A stretch of 21,988 nt of DNA from JBDSTZ01 sp039927975 (GCA_039927975.1 JBDSTZ010000038.1:1-21988), one strand, 5' to 3'. Shown: positions 8,995 through 17,536, counted from the first letter of the stretch. Notes: generated by a model not told the origin, from the sequence alone. Numbers and translations are program-made.

Positions 8995-9110
8995 TGCGCA
9001 TTACTGTTTGCTTTTTTGGAAATTTCTGTAACGACAACACAATTGTGGTTTATCATCTGTTGGTAGAGCACACCCTTGCTCAAGCGGCATTTGACAGCAG
9101 TTGCGCGAAC

Positions 9111-11990
9111 ATGGATCGACGACATCCGGCCTCCTTTATTTTGCCCGAAGCGCTCGCGCTCATCGGGGCGCCAGCCTGCGCCTGCGATAACGCGGGCCTC
9201 GTCACGGCTGTCAATGCCGAGATGACCAGGCTGCTGGGCGCGGACATCAGCGGCACCCCGCTCGAAGCCTTGCTGGCGATCGACGCGCCGCACTGCGCGG
9301 GCCGCCGCTGCGCCAGCGCGCTGGCCGAGGAATGCGCCTGGGACGACGTCCTCAAGCTCGGCGCGCTGGAGATCGCCGTCCAGGTGCGCAGCAAGCCGCT
9401 GCCGCCCTCGGTGGGCGCCGGCGCCACCTTTGTGTTTACCGATATCCGCTGCTTCGACCGCGACCGCGAAGCGCTGCACAAATCGCTGCTCGAACAGAAA
9501 GCCATTCTTGACAACGCCTCGATCGGCATCCTGTTCAGCCGCTCCGGCGTGATCATGTCCTGCAATCCGCGCCTGGCCGACATGTTCGGCTACGCACCCG
9601 AGGCGATGATCGGCAAGGGCGCCTGGGAACTGTTCCCGCTGCCCGAGTTGTACCAGGCGTTTCGCGAGCGTGCCAGCCCGGTGCTGGCCAGCGGCGTGCC
9701 CTTCGAAATGAGCGAATACCAGTTCAAGCGCGCCGATGGCAACGTGTTCTGGTGCCGCGTGCGCGCCAAGTCGCTCGACACCCTGCATGGCGAGCAGGGC
9801 GCGATCTGGATTCTCGAAGACGTCACCGAAGCGCGCCAGGCCCTGATCGAGGGGCAGGCCATCATGACCAACGCCTCGATCAGCATCCTGTTCACCAAGC
9901 ACCGCCGCATCACGCGCTACAACCGCGGCTTCGCCGAAATGTTCGGCTACGACGGCGACGAGGGCCTCGGCCTGGCGGGACGCGCGCTCTATCCGAGCGA
10001 CGAAGTGTACGAGCGCATCCACGCCGAATCGCAGCCGCTGCTGGCGGCCGGCCGCCAGTACCAGACCGAAGTGAACATGGTGCGCAAGGACGGCAGCACG
10101 ATGTGGTCGCAGCTGATCGCCTACGTCGTCAATCCGGAGGACTGGAAACAGGGCACTATCTGGATCGTCGAGGACCGCACCGAGCACAAGCTGGCCGAGG
10201 AATCGCTGCGCAACGCGCTGCTGGAAAACCAGGCCATTCTCGACAGCGCGGTGCTCGGCATCGCGGTCGTCGAAAACGGCGTCAACCTGCGCTGCAACAC
10301 CAAGATGGAAGAGCTGTTCGGCTACGGCCCGGGCGAGATCGACGGCCTGTCGGTGCGCGTCCTGTACCCGGACAAGGAGAGTTGGGAGCACGCGCGGCGC
10401 GAGACCTCGCGCGACTTCCACGCCGGCCAGATCAACATGTCCGAGTACCAGCTGGTGCGCAAGGACGGCAGCCGTTTCTGGGCGCGCCTGTCGGGCCGGC
10501 CGTTCGACCTGTCGGCCCACACCGGCAGGTCGGTATGGCTGGTCGACGACGTCACCGCGCGCCGCGAGGCGGCCGAAGCGATCCGCCGCGCGCGCGACGA
10601 ACTCGAAGTGCGGGTGCTCGAACGCACCGCCGAACTGGCCGGCGCCAACGCCCTGCTGCAAGGCGAGATCGTCGAGCGGCGCCAGGCCGAGGCGCGCGTG
10701 CACCACATGGCCTACCACGACAGCCTGACCGGCCTGCCGAACCGCGCGCTGCTGTCGGACCGGCTCGACCGCGCCATGCTGACGGCGCAGCGCTCCACGC
10801 GCAAGCTGGCCGTCATGTTCATCGACCTGGACCGCTTCAAGAACATCAACGACTCGCTCGGCCACCTGACCGGCGACCACCTGCTCAATGAAGTGGCCAG
10901 CCGCCTGTGCTGCGCGGTGCGCGCCAGCGATACCGTGGCGCGCCTTGGCGGCGACGAATTCGTCGTGCTGGTGCCGGGCATCAGGAGCGCCGAAGAAGCG
11001 ACCCCGGTGGCCGAGAAGATCATCGAGGCGCTGGCCTCGGCCTTTCCGCTCGACGGCCGCATGCTGCACATCACGCCGTCGATCGGCATCAGCGTGTACC
11101 CCGACGATGGCGAGGATGTCGAGACCCTGATGCGCCACGCCGACGCCGCCATGTACCACGCCAAGGCGAGTGGCCGCAACAACTACCAGTATTTTGCGGC
11201 CCGCATGAACCTCGCGGCGGCCGAGCATTTCGAGCTCGAGACCAGCTTGCGCAGCGCGTTGATCAACAACGAGTTCGAACTGTTCTACCAGCCGATCATG
11301 GAGATCGGCACGCGCCGGCTGCACAGCATGGAAGTGCTGCTGCGCTGGCGCCGCACCAAGCTCGGGCTGGTGCTGCCGGACCATTTCATCCCGCTGATGG
11401 AGGAGAGTGGCCTGATCGTGCAGGTGGGCGAATGGGTGATGCGGCGCGCCTGCGAGCAGAGCGTGCAGTGGCGCGAAGCCGGTCTGCTGCCGGTGCCGCT
11501 GGCGGTCAACCTGTCGCCGCGCCAGTTCATGCACCGGGGCCTGATCGAATCGATCCGCGGCGCGGTCGACGGTACCGGCATCGATCCGGCGCTGATCGAG
11601 TTCGAGATCACCGAAACGGCGCTGATGCAGCACGGCGAACAGACGCTCGAGATTCTGGAACAGATCAACGCGATGGGTATTCGCCTGTCGATCGACGATT
11701 TCGGCACCGGCTATTCAAGCCTCGCTTACCTCAAGCGCTTCCCGGTCAAGAAGATCAAGATCGACCGCGCGTTCATCAGCGAGCTTGAGGATAGCGCCGA
11801 GGACCGTGCCATCGTCGCGGCCATCATCGCGCTGTCGAACAGCCTGCAGTTGATGGTGGTGGCAGAGGGCGTCGAGACCGAGGGCCAGTTCGCCCTGCTG
11901 CACGGCAGTGGATGCCAGTACGCGCAGGGGTATCTGTTTTCGAAGCCGGTCGATGGCGAGAGCGCGATGGCGATGCTGGAGCGGGGGTAG
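9111..11990 (+). CDS. Four-PAS sensor GGDEF-EAL cyclic-di-GMP protein
   Basis: Predicted dual-domain enzyme making and/or degrading cyclic di-GMP in response to signals sensed by PAS domains; cytoplasmic, as no membrane segment is seen. From ATG 9111 it has 959 aa. Order: a degenerate PAS-like segment about 10-110, PAS about 128-243, PAS about 246-358, PAS about 371-483, coiled coil about 484-525, GGDEF domain about 528-698 and EAL domain about 708-956. The GGDEF motif (613-617) is intact, preceded at the right distance by an RxxD inhibitory site (RASD, 604-607). The EAL motif reads EVL (E741), keeping the catalytic Glu, with DDFGTG at 862-867 and EGVET present, so both activities look possible. 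The open frame extends 47 codons upstream, but that part is of low-complexity intergenic character. No good ribosome site was found, so the start is uncertain. Confidence 0.92.
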   Translation: MDRRHPASFILPEALALIGAPACACDNAGLVTAVNAEMTRLLGADISGTPLEALLAIDAPHCAGRRCASALAEECAWDDVLKLGALEIAVQVRSKPLPPSVGAGATFVFTDIRCFDRDREALHKSLLEQKAILDNASIGILFSRSGVIMSCNPRLADMFGYAPEAMIGKGAWELFPLPELYQAFRERASPVLASGVPFEMSEYQFKRADGNVFWCRVRAKSLDTLHGEQGAIWILEDVTEARQALIEGQAIMTNASISILFTKHRRITRYNRGFAEMFGYDGDEGLGLAGRALYPSDEVYERIHAESQPLLAAGRQYQTEVNMVRKDGSTMWSQLIAYVVNPEDWKQGTIWIVEDRTEHKLAEESLRNALLENQAILDSAVLGIAVVENGVNLRCNTKMEELFGYGPGEIDGLSVRVLYPDKESWEHARRETSRDFHAGQINMSEYQLVRKDGSRFWARLSGRPFDLSAHTGRSVWLVDDVTARREAAEAIRRARDELEVRVLERTAELAGANALLQGEIVERRQAEARVHHMAYHDSLTGLPNRALLSDRLDRAMLTAQRSTRKLAVMFIDLDRFKNINDSLGHLTGDHLLNEVASRLCCAVRASDTVARLGGDEFVVLVPGIRSAEEATPVAEKIIEALASAFPLDGRMLHITPSIGISVYPDDGEDVETLMRHADAAMYHAKASGRNNYQYFAARMNLAAAEHFELETSLRSALINNEFELFYQPIMEIGTRRLHSMEVLLRWRRTKLGLVLPDHFIPLMEESGLIVQVGEWVMRRACEQSVQWREAGLLPVPLAVNLSPRQFMHRGLIESIRGAVDGTGIDPALIEFEITETALMQHGEQTLEILEQINAMGIRLSIDDFGTGYSSLAYLKRFPVKKIKIDRAFISELEDSAEDRAIVAAIIALSNSLQLMVVAEGVETEGQFALLHGSGCQYAQGYLFSKPVDGESAMAMLERG

Positions 11991-12067
11991 ACGCGCTCCA
12001 CCAATATCCTTGAGGTGTACGTTCGTTCGCAATGTTGATCTCGCCTTGTGAAGTTGGCGATGCGAAT

Positions 12068-12985
12068 TCAAACAGGCGAGGCCGACAGAAGAGTTCGCTT
12101 GAACACTTCTCGATTGGTCGACGGATGGTTGAATTTCGTGGTTTGAACCTTGACGGAGATGTGCGTCCCCACAGGAATTTGTTCAAGCGAAGTTGCGATA
12201 TCCAAAGGAAATCGAATACGTGATGTTCCAGCTTCCGAGCGAAGCGCGAGCTCTCCGTCCCTGGGGATCGCCGCAAGCACGCCCACGAGAGTTTCATGGA
12301 ATGTGAACGAATCTGTCGTGGCATCGATGAGTGTTTTTATTCTCGATACCTCGGTCGGTGAGCCGCGCCACGTAAGGATCGCACCCTGATTTCTGCAAAT
12401 GAATTCCGCGTCCAGCGCAGCTGCTTCGACGACGACGAGCGCCGCCCCAAGGTCCAGTGTGGCATGTACGCCGATGGCGTTCACCGCATCAAAGAAATCG
12501 TCGATGTCGGATGAAAGCAACTGAAATATCGTCGTGAACGTATTGCGTAGCAGATGCACTTCGGCTGCGTCTCCAGCGTTGCTACCTATGAGCAAAACGT
12601 GGGGCGGGCGTTGCGACAGACCGGCCAATCCGATATCGATGAGTTCGTCAGCAACTTGGCTCCTGGAATTGCTCTGGGCGCCGTGGTAGAGACGAAAGGC
12701 TGCTGTTTTCCAGGCACGATTGAGCGGTGTGAAAAAATCGAGAAATGTGTCGAGTCTTAACGCCGGATCGGCGCCCGGCCCAGTCAGACGAATTTCAAAT
12801 AACAGGCCGGTTTTGCGCGCGTTTTCGATTTCAAGTGTACGCATGGCTGCATGCGCGGCGTCCAGTTGATTTTTTGCCGCAACCTCAAGCCAGAAGTCAT
12901 CCGGCGAGGCGGCGCTGCGCTCCGCCGTCAACTGGGCTTCTCGCTGCAGATCCCGCGCATGTCGTTCAAGAAATTCGATACTCAT
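12068..12985 (-). CDS. Uncharacterised 305-aa partner of a nucleotidyltransferase-fold protein
   Basis: Not recognised. From ATG 12985 it has 305 aa, no signal peptide and no membrane segment. The first 55 residues look helical and charged. Then comes a beta-like segment (GLLFEIRLTGPG, 60-71) leading into a helix, a hydrophobic middle, and a C-terminal region from about residue 215 (TFHETLVGVLAAI, then alternating strands) that could be a small beta barrel; this is inference from residue patterns only. The start overlaps the stop of the upstream gene by 4 bp (ATGA), implying coupled synthesis. Base composition is visibly less GC-rich than the flanking genes. It converges with the GGDEF-EAL gene (77-bp gap, no clear terminator). 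It could be a toxin, antitoxin or effector partner, but no catalytic motif supports a specific choice. Confidence 0.8.
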   Translation of the reverse strand: MSIEFLERHARDLQREAQLTAERSAASPDDFWLEVAAKNQLDAAHAAMRTLEIENARKTGLLFEIRLTGPGADPALRLDTFLDFFTPLNRAWKTAAFRLYHGAQSNSRSQVADELIDIGLAGLSQRPPHVLLIGSNAGDAAEVHLLRNTFTTIFQLLSSDIDDFFDAVNAIGVHATLDLGAALVVVEAAALDAEFICRNQGAILTWRGSPTEVSRIKTLIDATTDSFTFHETLVGVLAAIPRDGELALRSEAGTSRIRFPLDIATSLEQIPVGTHISVKVQTTKFNHPSTNREVFKRTLLSASPV

Positions 12986-13437
12986 AATTTCAGCTCAACA
13001 AATCCTTTGGCGTGGCGGCCGTCGTGTTGAAACCCAAACAGGCCGCGCCAATAGGCCTGCCGTGTCAACAGCGCCGCCGCCGAGGGTGCTTCGATGTAGA
13101 GATCGATGCCGAACAGCGCCATGGCCGCAGCGTGGTCAGTCATATTTCGTACTTCGATTTTACCCGCATCCGATACAGGCGCGCAGAATGCGGGATGCCA
13201 CAAGACGCAATCGAGATCGCCGGGTACGGGCTTGCGGGTCACGAAGGAGCCGTCCAGCCAGACGGTGCCGACAACGTTTAATTGCCGAAGGCGATGAATC
13301 CACTGATCGAACACACTGAACAGCCCGATGCGGGATCGCGCCAACGGCAGTGGCGAAACGCAGCTATCCCAAATGTCGTCAAGCGTCATTTGATGTATGC
13401 CTGGTTGCAATATTGGCGGGAAGTCTGCTTTGGCCAT
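12982..13437 (-). CDS. Small nucleotidyltransferase-fold protein, DUF6932-like
   Basis: A 151-aa protein with the hallmarks of the minimal nucleotidyltransferase fold: WLDGSFVT at 60-67 (the G-S helix-turn), PGDLDCVLW at 72-80 with D74 and D76 as candidate metal ligands, and a third acidic residue D112 in GIDLYIE. The N-terminal ILQPGIHQMTL and C-terminal GRHAKGFVELKL fit what I recall of the DUF6932 group; this assignment is from memory of the pattern, not a search. In other small NTases this fold transfers nucleotides to a protein or RNA partner, sometimes as an antitoxin (MNT-type). Start ATG 13437 follows GAGGA with 6-nt spacing. It is first of a two-gene unit, 160 bp downstream of the exonuclease III gene on the same strand. 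Confidence 0.85.
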   Translation of the reverse strand: MAKADFPPILQPGIHQMTLDDIWDSCVSPLPLARSRIGLFSVFDQWIHRLRQLNVVGTVWLDGSFVTRKPVPGDLDCVLWHPAFCAPVSDAGKIEVRNMTDHAAAMALFGIDLYIEAPSAAALLTRQAYWRGLFGFQHDGRHAKGFVELKL

Positions 13438-13545
13438 GCGCGTCCTCGCTAGCCGGCATGGCCATCGAAACGATCGTTGGCGAATCGCGCAGCGGGTATT
13501 CCTGAAGGAGAAGGTCGTTCGACTATCGCCTCAATTTAGCACGCC

Positions 13546-13573
13546 AAAATATGCCTGAATGGCGGGACGTCAA
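13546..13573 (-). promoter_or_regulatory. Candidate promoter of the nucleotidyltransferase-fold gene pair
   Basis: On the minus strand TTGACG (13568-13573), a 16-bp spacer and TATTTT (13546-13551) form a plausible sigma70 promoter just after the exonuclease III stop. It would give a leader of about 100 nt before ATG 13437. The leader contains a 10-bp palindrome, AACGATCGTT (13469-13478), which could be an operator. An independent promoter suggests that the pair is its own transcription unit. Confidence 0.45.
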
Positions 13574-13597
13574 CCACAGACTCGCCAGACTAATCCT

Positions 13598-14383
13598 TTA
13601 AGAGGCCACGGCAGCGCCAAACTCAATCGTCGCCACCACCGGCGCGTGATCGGACGGCTGCTCCCACTTGCGAGGCGCCCGGTCGATCACGCAGGCCGTG
13701 CAGCCTTTGGTCAGCGACGCCGACAGCAGGATATGGTCGATCCGCAGCCCCCGGTTGCGGCGGAACGCCAGCTGCCGGTAATCCCACCAGCTATACGACT
13801 TCTCGGCCTGTTCAAACAGCCGGAACGAGTCGGTCAGCCCCAGGTCGATGAGCGCGGTGAGCGCCGCCTTTTCCTTCTCTGAAAACAGCACCTGCCCAAC
13901 CCACTCGGCCGGGTCGTGCACGTCGCGCTCTTCCGGCGCGATGTTGTAGTCGCCAAGGATCGCCAGCTTGTCGTGCGTCGCCATTTCGCCGGCCAGCCAG
14001 TCGCGCAGCGACGCCAGCCACGCCAGCTTGTAGACGTATTTGTCCGAGTCGACCGTCTGCCCGTTCGGCACATACGCGCTGATGATGCGCACGCCGTCGA
14101 TGGTCGCCGCCAGGATGCGCTGCTGCTCGTCGGGGAACAGCGGATTGTTCTTGACCACGTCGGTGATCGGCAAGCGCGAGAGAATCGCCACGCCGTTGTA
14201 GGTCTTCTGGCCGCTGAAGACGACCTGATAGCCGGCCGCGTTGATCTCGGCGACCGGGAATTTATCGTCCGTCAGCTTGGTCTCCTGCAGGCACAGCACG
14301 TCGACCGGATTCTCGGCCAGCCATTGCAGCATGTGGGGCAGGCGAACCTTGAGGGAGTTGACGTTCCAGGTGGCGATCTTCAT
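13598..14383 (-). CDS. xthA: Exonuclease III family AP endonuclease
   Basis: DNA repair enzyme that cleaves at abasic sites and removes 3'-blocking groups, cytoplasmic. It has 261 aa, the usual length. Endonuclease/exonuclease/phosphatase fold motifs are all present: MKIATWNVNSLKVR (N7 metal region), LQETK with E34, GDYNIAP with D145 and N147, RIDHILL with D216, and the terminal SDHAPV with D245/H246. AAGGA seven nt before ATG 14383 supports the start. It is divergent from the ABC transporter genes. The xthA subgroup is likely; a paralogue such as exoA is possible. Confidence 0.93.
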   Translation of the reverse strand: MKIATWNVNSLKVRLPHMLQWLAENPVDVLCLQETKLTDDKFPVAEINAAGYQVVFSGQKTYNGVAILSRLPITDVVKNNPLFPDEQQRILAATIDGVRIISAYVPNGQTVDSDKYVYKLAWLASLRDWLAGEMATHDKLAILGDYNIAPEERDVHDPAEWVGQVLFSEKEKAALTALIDLGLTDSFRLFEQAEKSYSWWDYRQLAFRRNRGLRIDHILLSASLTKGCTACVIDRAPRKWEQPSDHAPVVATIEFGAAVAS

Positions 14384-14597
14384 TCAGTTGTCCTTGTGCG
14401 TGGCCTTGTGCGGTGCTGCGCGCCGGACCGGGAGGCCGGGCCGCGACGTGCGGGACGAAGCATATCCTGTCTCGCGCCCCGCCGCATCCCCCCGTCGATT
14501 CGTTTGGCACGAATTCGGCTTGAATACTAGCTTGTGTACAAGGCTTAAGGCGCCGCTGTCTGTCGTTTCTCCAGCCCGGTGCGCCCCGTGTTCATTC
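14384..14597. other. Intergenic region between xthA and the ABC importer
   Basis: Divergent 214-bp spacer. It contains an inverted repeat CTTGT-GT-ACAAG (14531-14542) and, just upstream, TTGGCA (14504-14509) and TACTAG (14525-14530), a poor promoter match with a 15-bp spacer. No strong ribosome site precedes the first ATG of the importer operon. Confidence 0.35.
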
Positions 14598-15718
14598 ATG
14601 GTGCGAACCCCGCCAGCCAGCGGTGCGCTGGACGCCAACGCCTTGTCGCCCGCATCTGTCGTCCGTCGTTTGTCATCTTCTCCAGGAGTGGATACGCTCG
14701 CTGCCGCAGCCGATACCGCCACCACCGCCGGCGTGTCCGCGCGCCGCCGCCGCATGCTTGGCACCGCATTGGCTGGCGGCGCGCTGGCGCTGGCCGGCGC
14801 GCCCGCCGTCGTGCGTGCACAGGGCGCGCCAAAGATCCGCATCGGCTTCTGGCCGGTTGCCTCGGGCCTGCCGTTTTTCGTCGCGCTGGAAAAGGGCTAC
14901 TTCAAGGAGGCTGGCCTGGACGTCGAACCGCTCAAATTCGCCAGCGCCCAGCAGGTGATGGAGGCGATGCTGTCCGACCGCGCCGAGGGCAGCGCCAACG
15001 GCACCGCGGCGGCCGTGCTGGCAATCGGCGAGATCGCGCAACCGGGACTCTTCAAGATCATCTGCACCAACCCGACCAACGCCAAATTCGTGCTCGACGA
15101 ATTCGTGGTGCCGAAGGATAGCCCGATCAGGAAGATGGCCGACCTGAAAGGCAAGCGGGTCGCCTCCGTCCCGGCATCCAGAATGTCACCCTGGCCAAGG
15201 TGATGCTGGAGCGCGCCGGCGCGGGCGCCGTCAGCGTGGTCGAACTGCCGATCGGCCAGCACGTCGCGGCGCTGGCTGCCGGCCAGGTCGACGCGGTCTA
15301 CACGCTGGAACCTACCGGCACCGTCGGCCGCTTGAGCGGCACCACCCGCAATCTCGAAGTTGGCGTGGTCGCCAAATACATCCTCGGCGACCCGATGGCG
15401 CCATGGCACGGCGGCGCCGCCAGCCTGACCTCGGCCTTCATCAAGAAGTATCCGGACGCCGCCAAAAAATACATCGCCGCCTACCGTCGCGGCGTCGACC
15501 TGGTGCGCAAGAGCCCGGCCGAGGCGCGCCCCTTCCTCAAGGGGTACACCGCGATCGAGGGTGCGCTGACGGCCGAAGTGCCAATCTCCGACTACATGTT
15601 TTACAACGAGTTCAAACCAGCCGACGTCGCCCACTTCCAGAAGTTCTTCGACCTGTTCTCGGACAAGGGCATCTTCGAGAGGCGCGTGCTGGTCGACTCA
15701 CTCCTGTACAAAGGTTGA
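14598..15718 (+). pseudogene. Frameshifted ABC substrate-binding protein (nitrate/sulfonate/taurine type)
   Basis: Periplasmic binding protein of an SsuA/TauA/NMT1-like importer. Frame one runs from 14598 through a twin-arginine-like signal (RRRRML at 49-53, hydrophobic stretch, VVRAQ) into KIRIGFWPVASGLPFFVALEKGYF, typical of the family, and breaks after P192 at about 15173, ending at 15203. The rest continues in the +2 frame to 15718 (AKVMLERAGAG onward, ending LLYKG). Adding one G to the CCGG at 15171-15174 (CCGGG) restores a single 373-aa protein reading VASVPGIQNVTLAK. This is either a real inactivating deletion or a sequencing error in a short G run. The start is uncertain: ATG 14598 lacks a ribosome site, and GTG near 14732, just before the Arg cluster, is an alternative. 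The 3-bp gap to the permease gene indicates an operon. Confidence 0.85.
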
Positions 15719-15721
15719 GCC

Positions 15722-16549
15722 ATGTCCGATACCTCTTCCGATACCTCGTCCCTCGCGCCGCCGCGCCGCGCCTTTCCGCTCCACGCGCTGTTGCCCTCGC
15801 TGCTGCCCTCGCTGCTACCTTTTATCGGACCGCTGGTCCTGCTCGTGCTGTGGGACCTGGTGGTGCGCACCGGCTTGATCAAGCCGATCCTGCTGCCCAG
15901 CCCCATCGCCACCATCGGCGCGCTGTTCTCGGGCCTGTTCGGCGGCACCCTGCTGACCGACTTCGCCGTCACCGTCTCGCGCACGCTGCAAGCCTTCCTG
16001 ATCGCGGCGGTCGTCGGCGTGCCGCTCGGCGTCCTGTTGGGCAGTAACACGCGGGCCTACCGCAGCGTCGAATTCCTGATCGACTTCTTCCGCTCGACGC
16101 CGTCGTCCGCGCTGATCCCGCTGTTCCTGCTCATTTTCGGCGTCACCGACATCAACAAGATCGCCATCGCCGCTTTCGGCGCCTTGCTCATCGTGCTGTT
16201 CAACAGCGCTTACGGCGTCATGAACGCCCGCAAGCAGCGCGTGATGGCCGCCCGCGTGATGGGCGCCTCGCGCTGGCAGGTATTCAAGGATGTCTTGATA
16301 TGGGAAAGCCTGCAGCCGACCTTCGTCGGCCTGCGCTCGGCCGTCTCGATGGCGCTGGTGATCGTGATCGTCGCCGAGATGTTCATCGGTTCCGACAATG
16401 GCCTCGGCCACCGCATCATCGACGCCCAGCAGGTGCTCAACGTGAAAAGCATGTACGCGGCCATCATGGCCGCCGGCATGCTCGGCTACGCGCTCAACGT
16501 GGTGTTCCTGTTAATCGAACGGCGCATCGTTCACTGGAACGGGAGGTAA
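15722..16549 (+). CDS. ABC importer permease, SsuC/TauC/NrtB-like
   Basis: Inner-membrane permease of the BPD_transp_1 (MetI-like) family, 275 aa. After an N-terminal Ser/Asp-rich segment with a repeated SDTSS and LLPS units, about six hydrophobic segments are visible (near 34-50, 66-80, 90-107, 128-141, 146-165, 208-224 and 244-265). The cytoplasmic EAA loop is at about 176-206 (MGASRWQVFKDVLIWESLQP), where the ATPase docks. AAAGG precedes ATG 15722, 3 bp after the binding-protein stop. The closest known relatives transport sulfonates, taurine, nitrate or thiamine precursors; the substrate cannot be read from sequence. The gene itself is intact although the binding protein upstream is frameshifted. 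Confidence 0.92.
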   Translation: MSDTSSDTSSLAPPRRAFPLHALLPSLLPSLLPFIGPLVLLVLWDLVVRTGLIKPILLPSPIATIGALFSGLFGGTLLTDFAVTVSRTLQAFLIAAVVGVPLGVLLGSNTRAYRSVEFLIDFFRSTPSSALIPLFLLIFGVTDINKIAIAAFGALLIVLFNSAYGVMNARKQRVMAARVMGASRWQVFKDVLIWESLQPTFVGLRSAVSMALVIVIVAEMFIGSDNGLGHRIIDAQQVLNVKSMYAAIMAAGMLGYALNVVFLLIERRIVHWNGR

Positions 16550-16550
16550 T

Positions 16551-17369
16551 ATGCGACTGGTCGACCCCATCGGCGCCGTTGAAATGCCGGCGCCACCCTT
16601 CGTGCCCGGCCCGGCCGGCACCCACATCACCATCCGCGGCCTGACCAAGCACTTCGCCGGCTGGCCGCTGTACGAGAACTTCAACCTCGACATCCCCAAG
16701 CACAAGATCGTCTCGGTGTTCGGCCCCAACGGCTGCGGCAAGTCGACCCTCATCAACATGATCGCCGGCCTGATTCCCATCGATTCGGGCGAGATCCTGT
16801 TCGACGGTAAATCGCTGGCCGACACCAAGATCGGCTACGTTTTCCAGAACTATCGCGAGGCGATGTTCCCGTGGCTGCGCGCGATCGACAATATCGCCTA
16901 TCCGCTCACGCTGGCCGGCAAATCGCGCGCCCAGATCGAGCAGCGCATGGCGCAGCTGGTCGCCTCGTTCGACGTCAAGTTCGATCTGAGCCGCTATCCC
17001 TACGAGCTGTCGGGCGGCCAGCAGCAGACCGCCTCGATCATGCGCGCCCTGGCGCCGGAACCCGAAGTGCTGTTCCTCGACGAGCCGTTTTCCGCGCTCG
17101 ACTTCGAGATGACACTGTTCATTCGCGAGAAGCTGCAGCAGGTCTTCATCGAGACCGGCACCACCATGGTGCTGGTCTCGCACGACCTGGAGGAGGCGGT
17201 GTACCTGGCCGACGAGGTGCTGCTGCTGACCAAGCGTCCCACCTCGGTGGCGGCGATCCTGCAGTACGGCGAGGCCCGCCCGCGCACCGTCGAGACCTTG
17301 TCGGCGCCGGGCTTCATCGACATGAAGAAGCAGAGCCTGGAGATTTTTCAGCGCGAGGTGAGGCGTTAG
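16551..17369 (+). CDS. ABC importer ATPase, SsuB/TauB/NrtD-like
   Basis: Cytoplasmic ATPase powering the importer, 272 aa. Motifs: Walker A GPNGCGKST (58-66), Q-loop Q99 in VFQNYRE, signature LSGGQ (153-157), Walker B LFLDEP (174-179), and H-loop H211 in VSHD. The initial 20 residues form a proline-rich extension. GGGAGG lies 7 nt upstream and overlaps the end of the permease gene, so the genes are coupled. It completes a binding protein-permease-ATPase operon. No metabolic gene is adjacent to reveal the substrate. Confidence 0.95.
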   Translation: MRLVDPIGAVEMPAPPFVPGPAGTHITIRGLTKHFAGWPLYENFNLDIPKHKIVSVFGPNGCGKSTLINMIAGLIPIDSGEILFDGKSLADTKIGYVFQNYREAMFPWLRAIDNIAYPLTLAGKSRAQIEQRMAQLVASFDVKFDLSRYPYELSGGQQQTASIMRALAPEPEVLFLDEPFSALDFEMTLFIREKLQQVFIETGTTMVLVSHDLEEAVYLADEVLLLTKRPTSVAAILQYGEARPRTVETLSAPGFIDMKKQSLEIFQREVRR

Positions 17370-17536
17370 GGTCACATGATGCGGGGCTCGTGCCGGAGAC
17401 CCGGTCCGGTGCTCCGTCGCGCCAACGCTGGACCCGCGCTCCGGGTTCAACCGGTTACCGACGCGACCCTCCTGCTAGGGCGGCCGCGGCGATGTATGCT
17501 TTAATGAGCGACGTTATTCGCCCACGGCCCGCCTTC
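17370..17536 (+). other. Intergenic region between the ABC ATPase and tpsB-like gene
   Basis: A 167-bp spacer. A short stem ACCCG-CGCTC-CGGGT (17432-17446) lacks a T-run and is a weak terminator candidate. TATGCTTTAAT at 17495-17505 resembles a -10 region, but no -35 is evident. Two upstream ATGs (17492 and 17504) are in frame with the following gene and could add up to 15 residues. Confidence 0.35.

Noticed and set aside
8799..11633. 944-codon minus-strand open frame antisense to the GGDEF-EAL gene
   Set aside because: Shadow; low-complexity His/Ala/Arg composition and overlap of a multi-domain protein with intact motifs.
11991..12067. Terminator between the convergent GGDEF-EAL gene and the partner gene
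   Set aside because: Only short stems with large loops and no T-run; nothing convincing.
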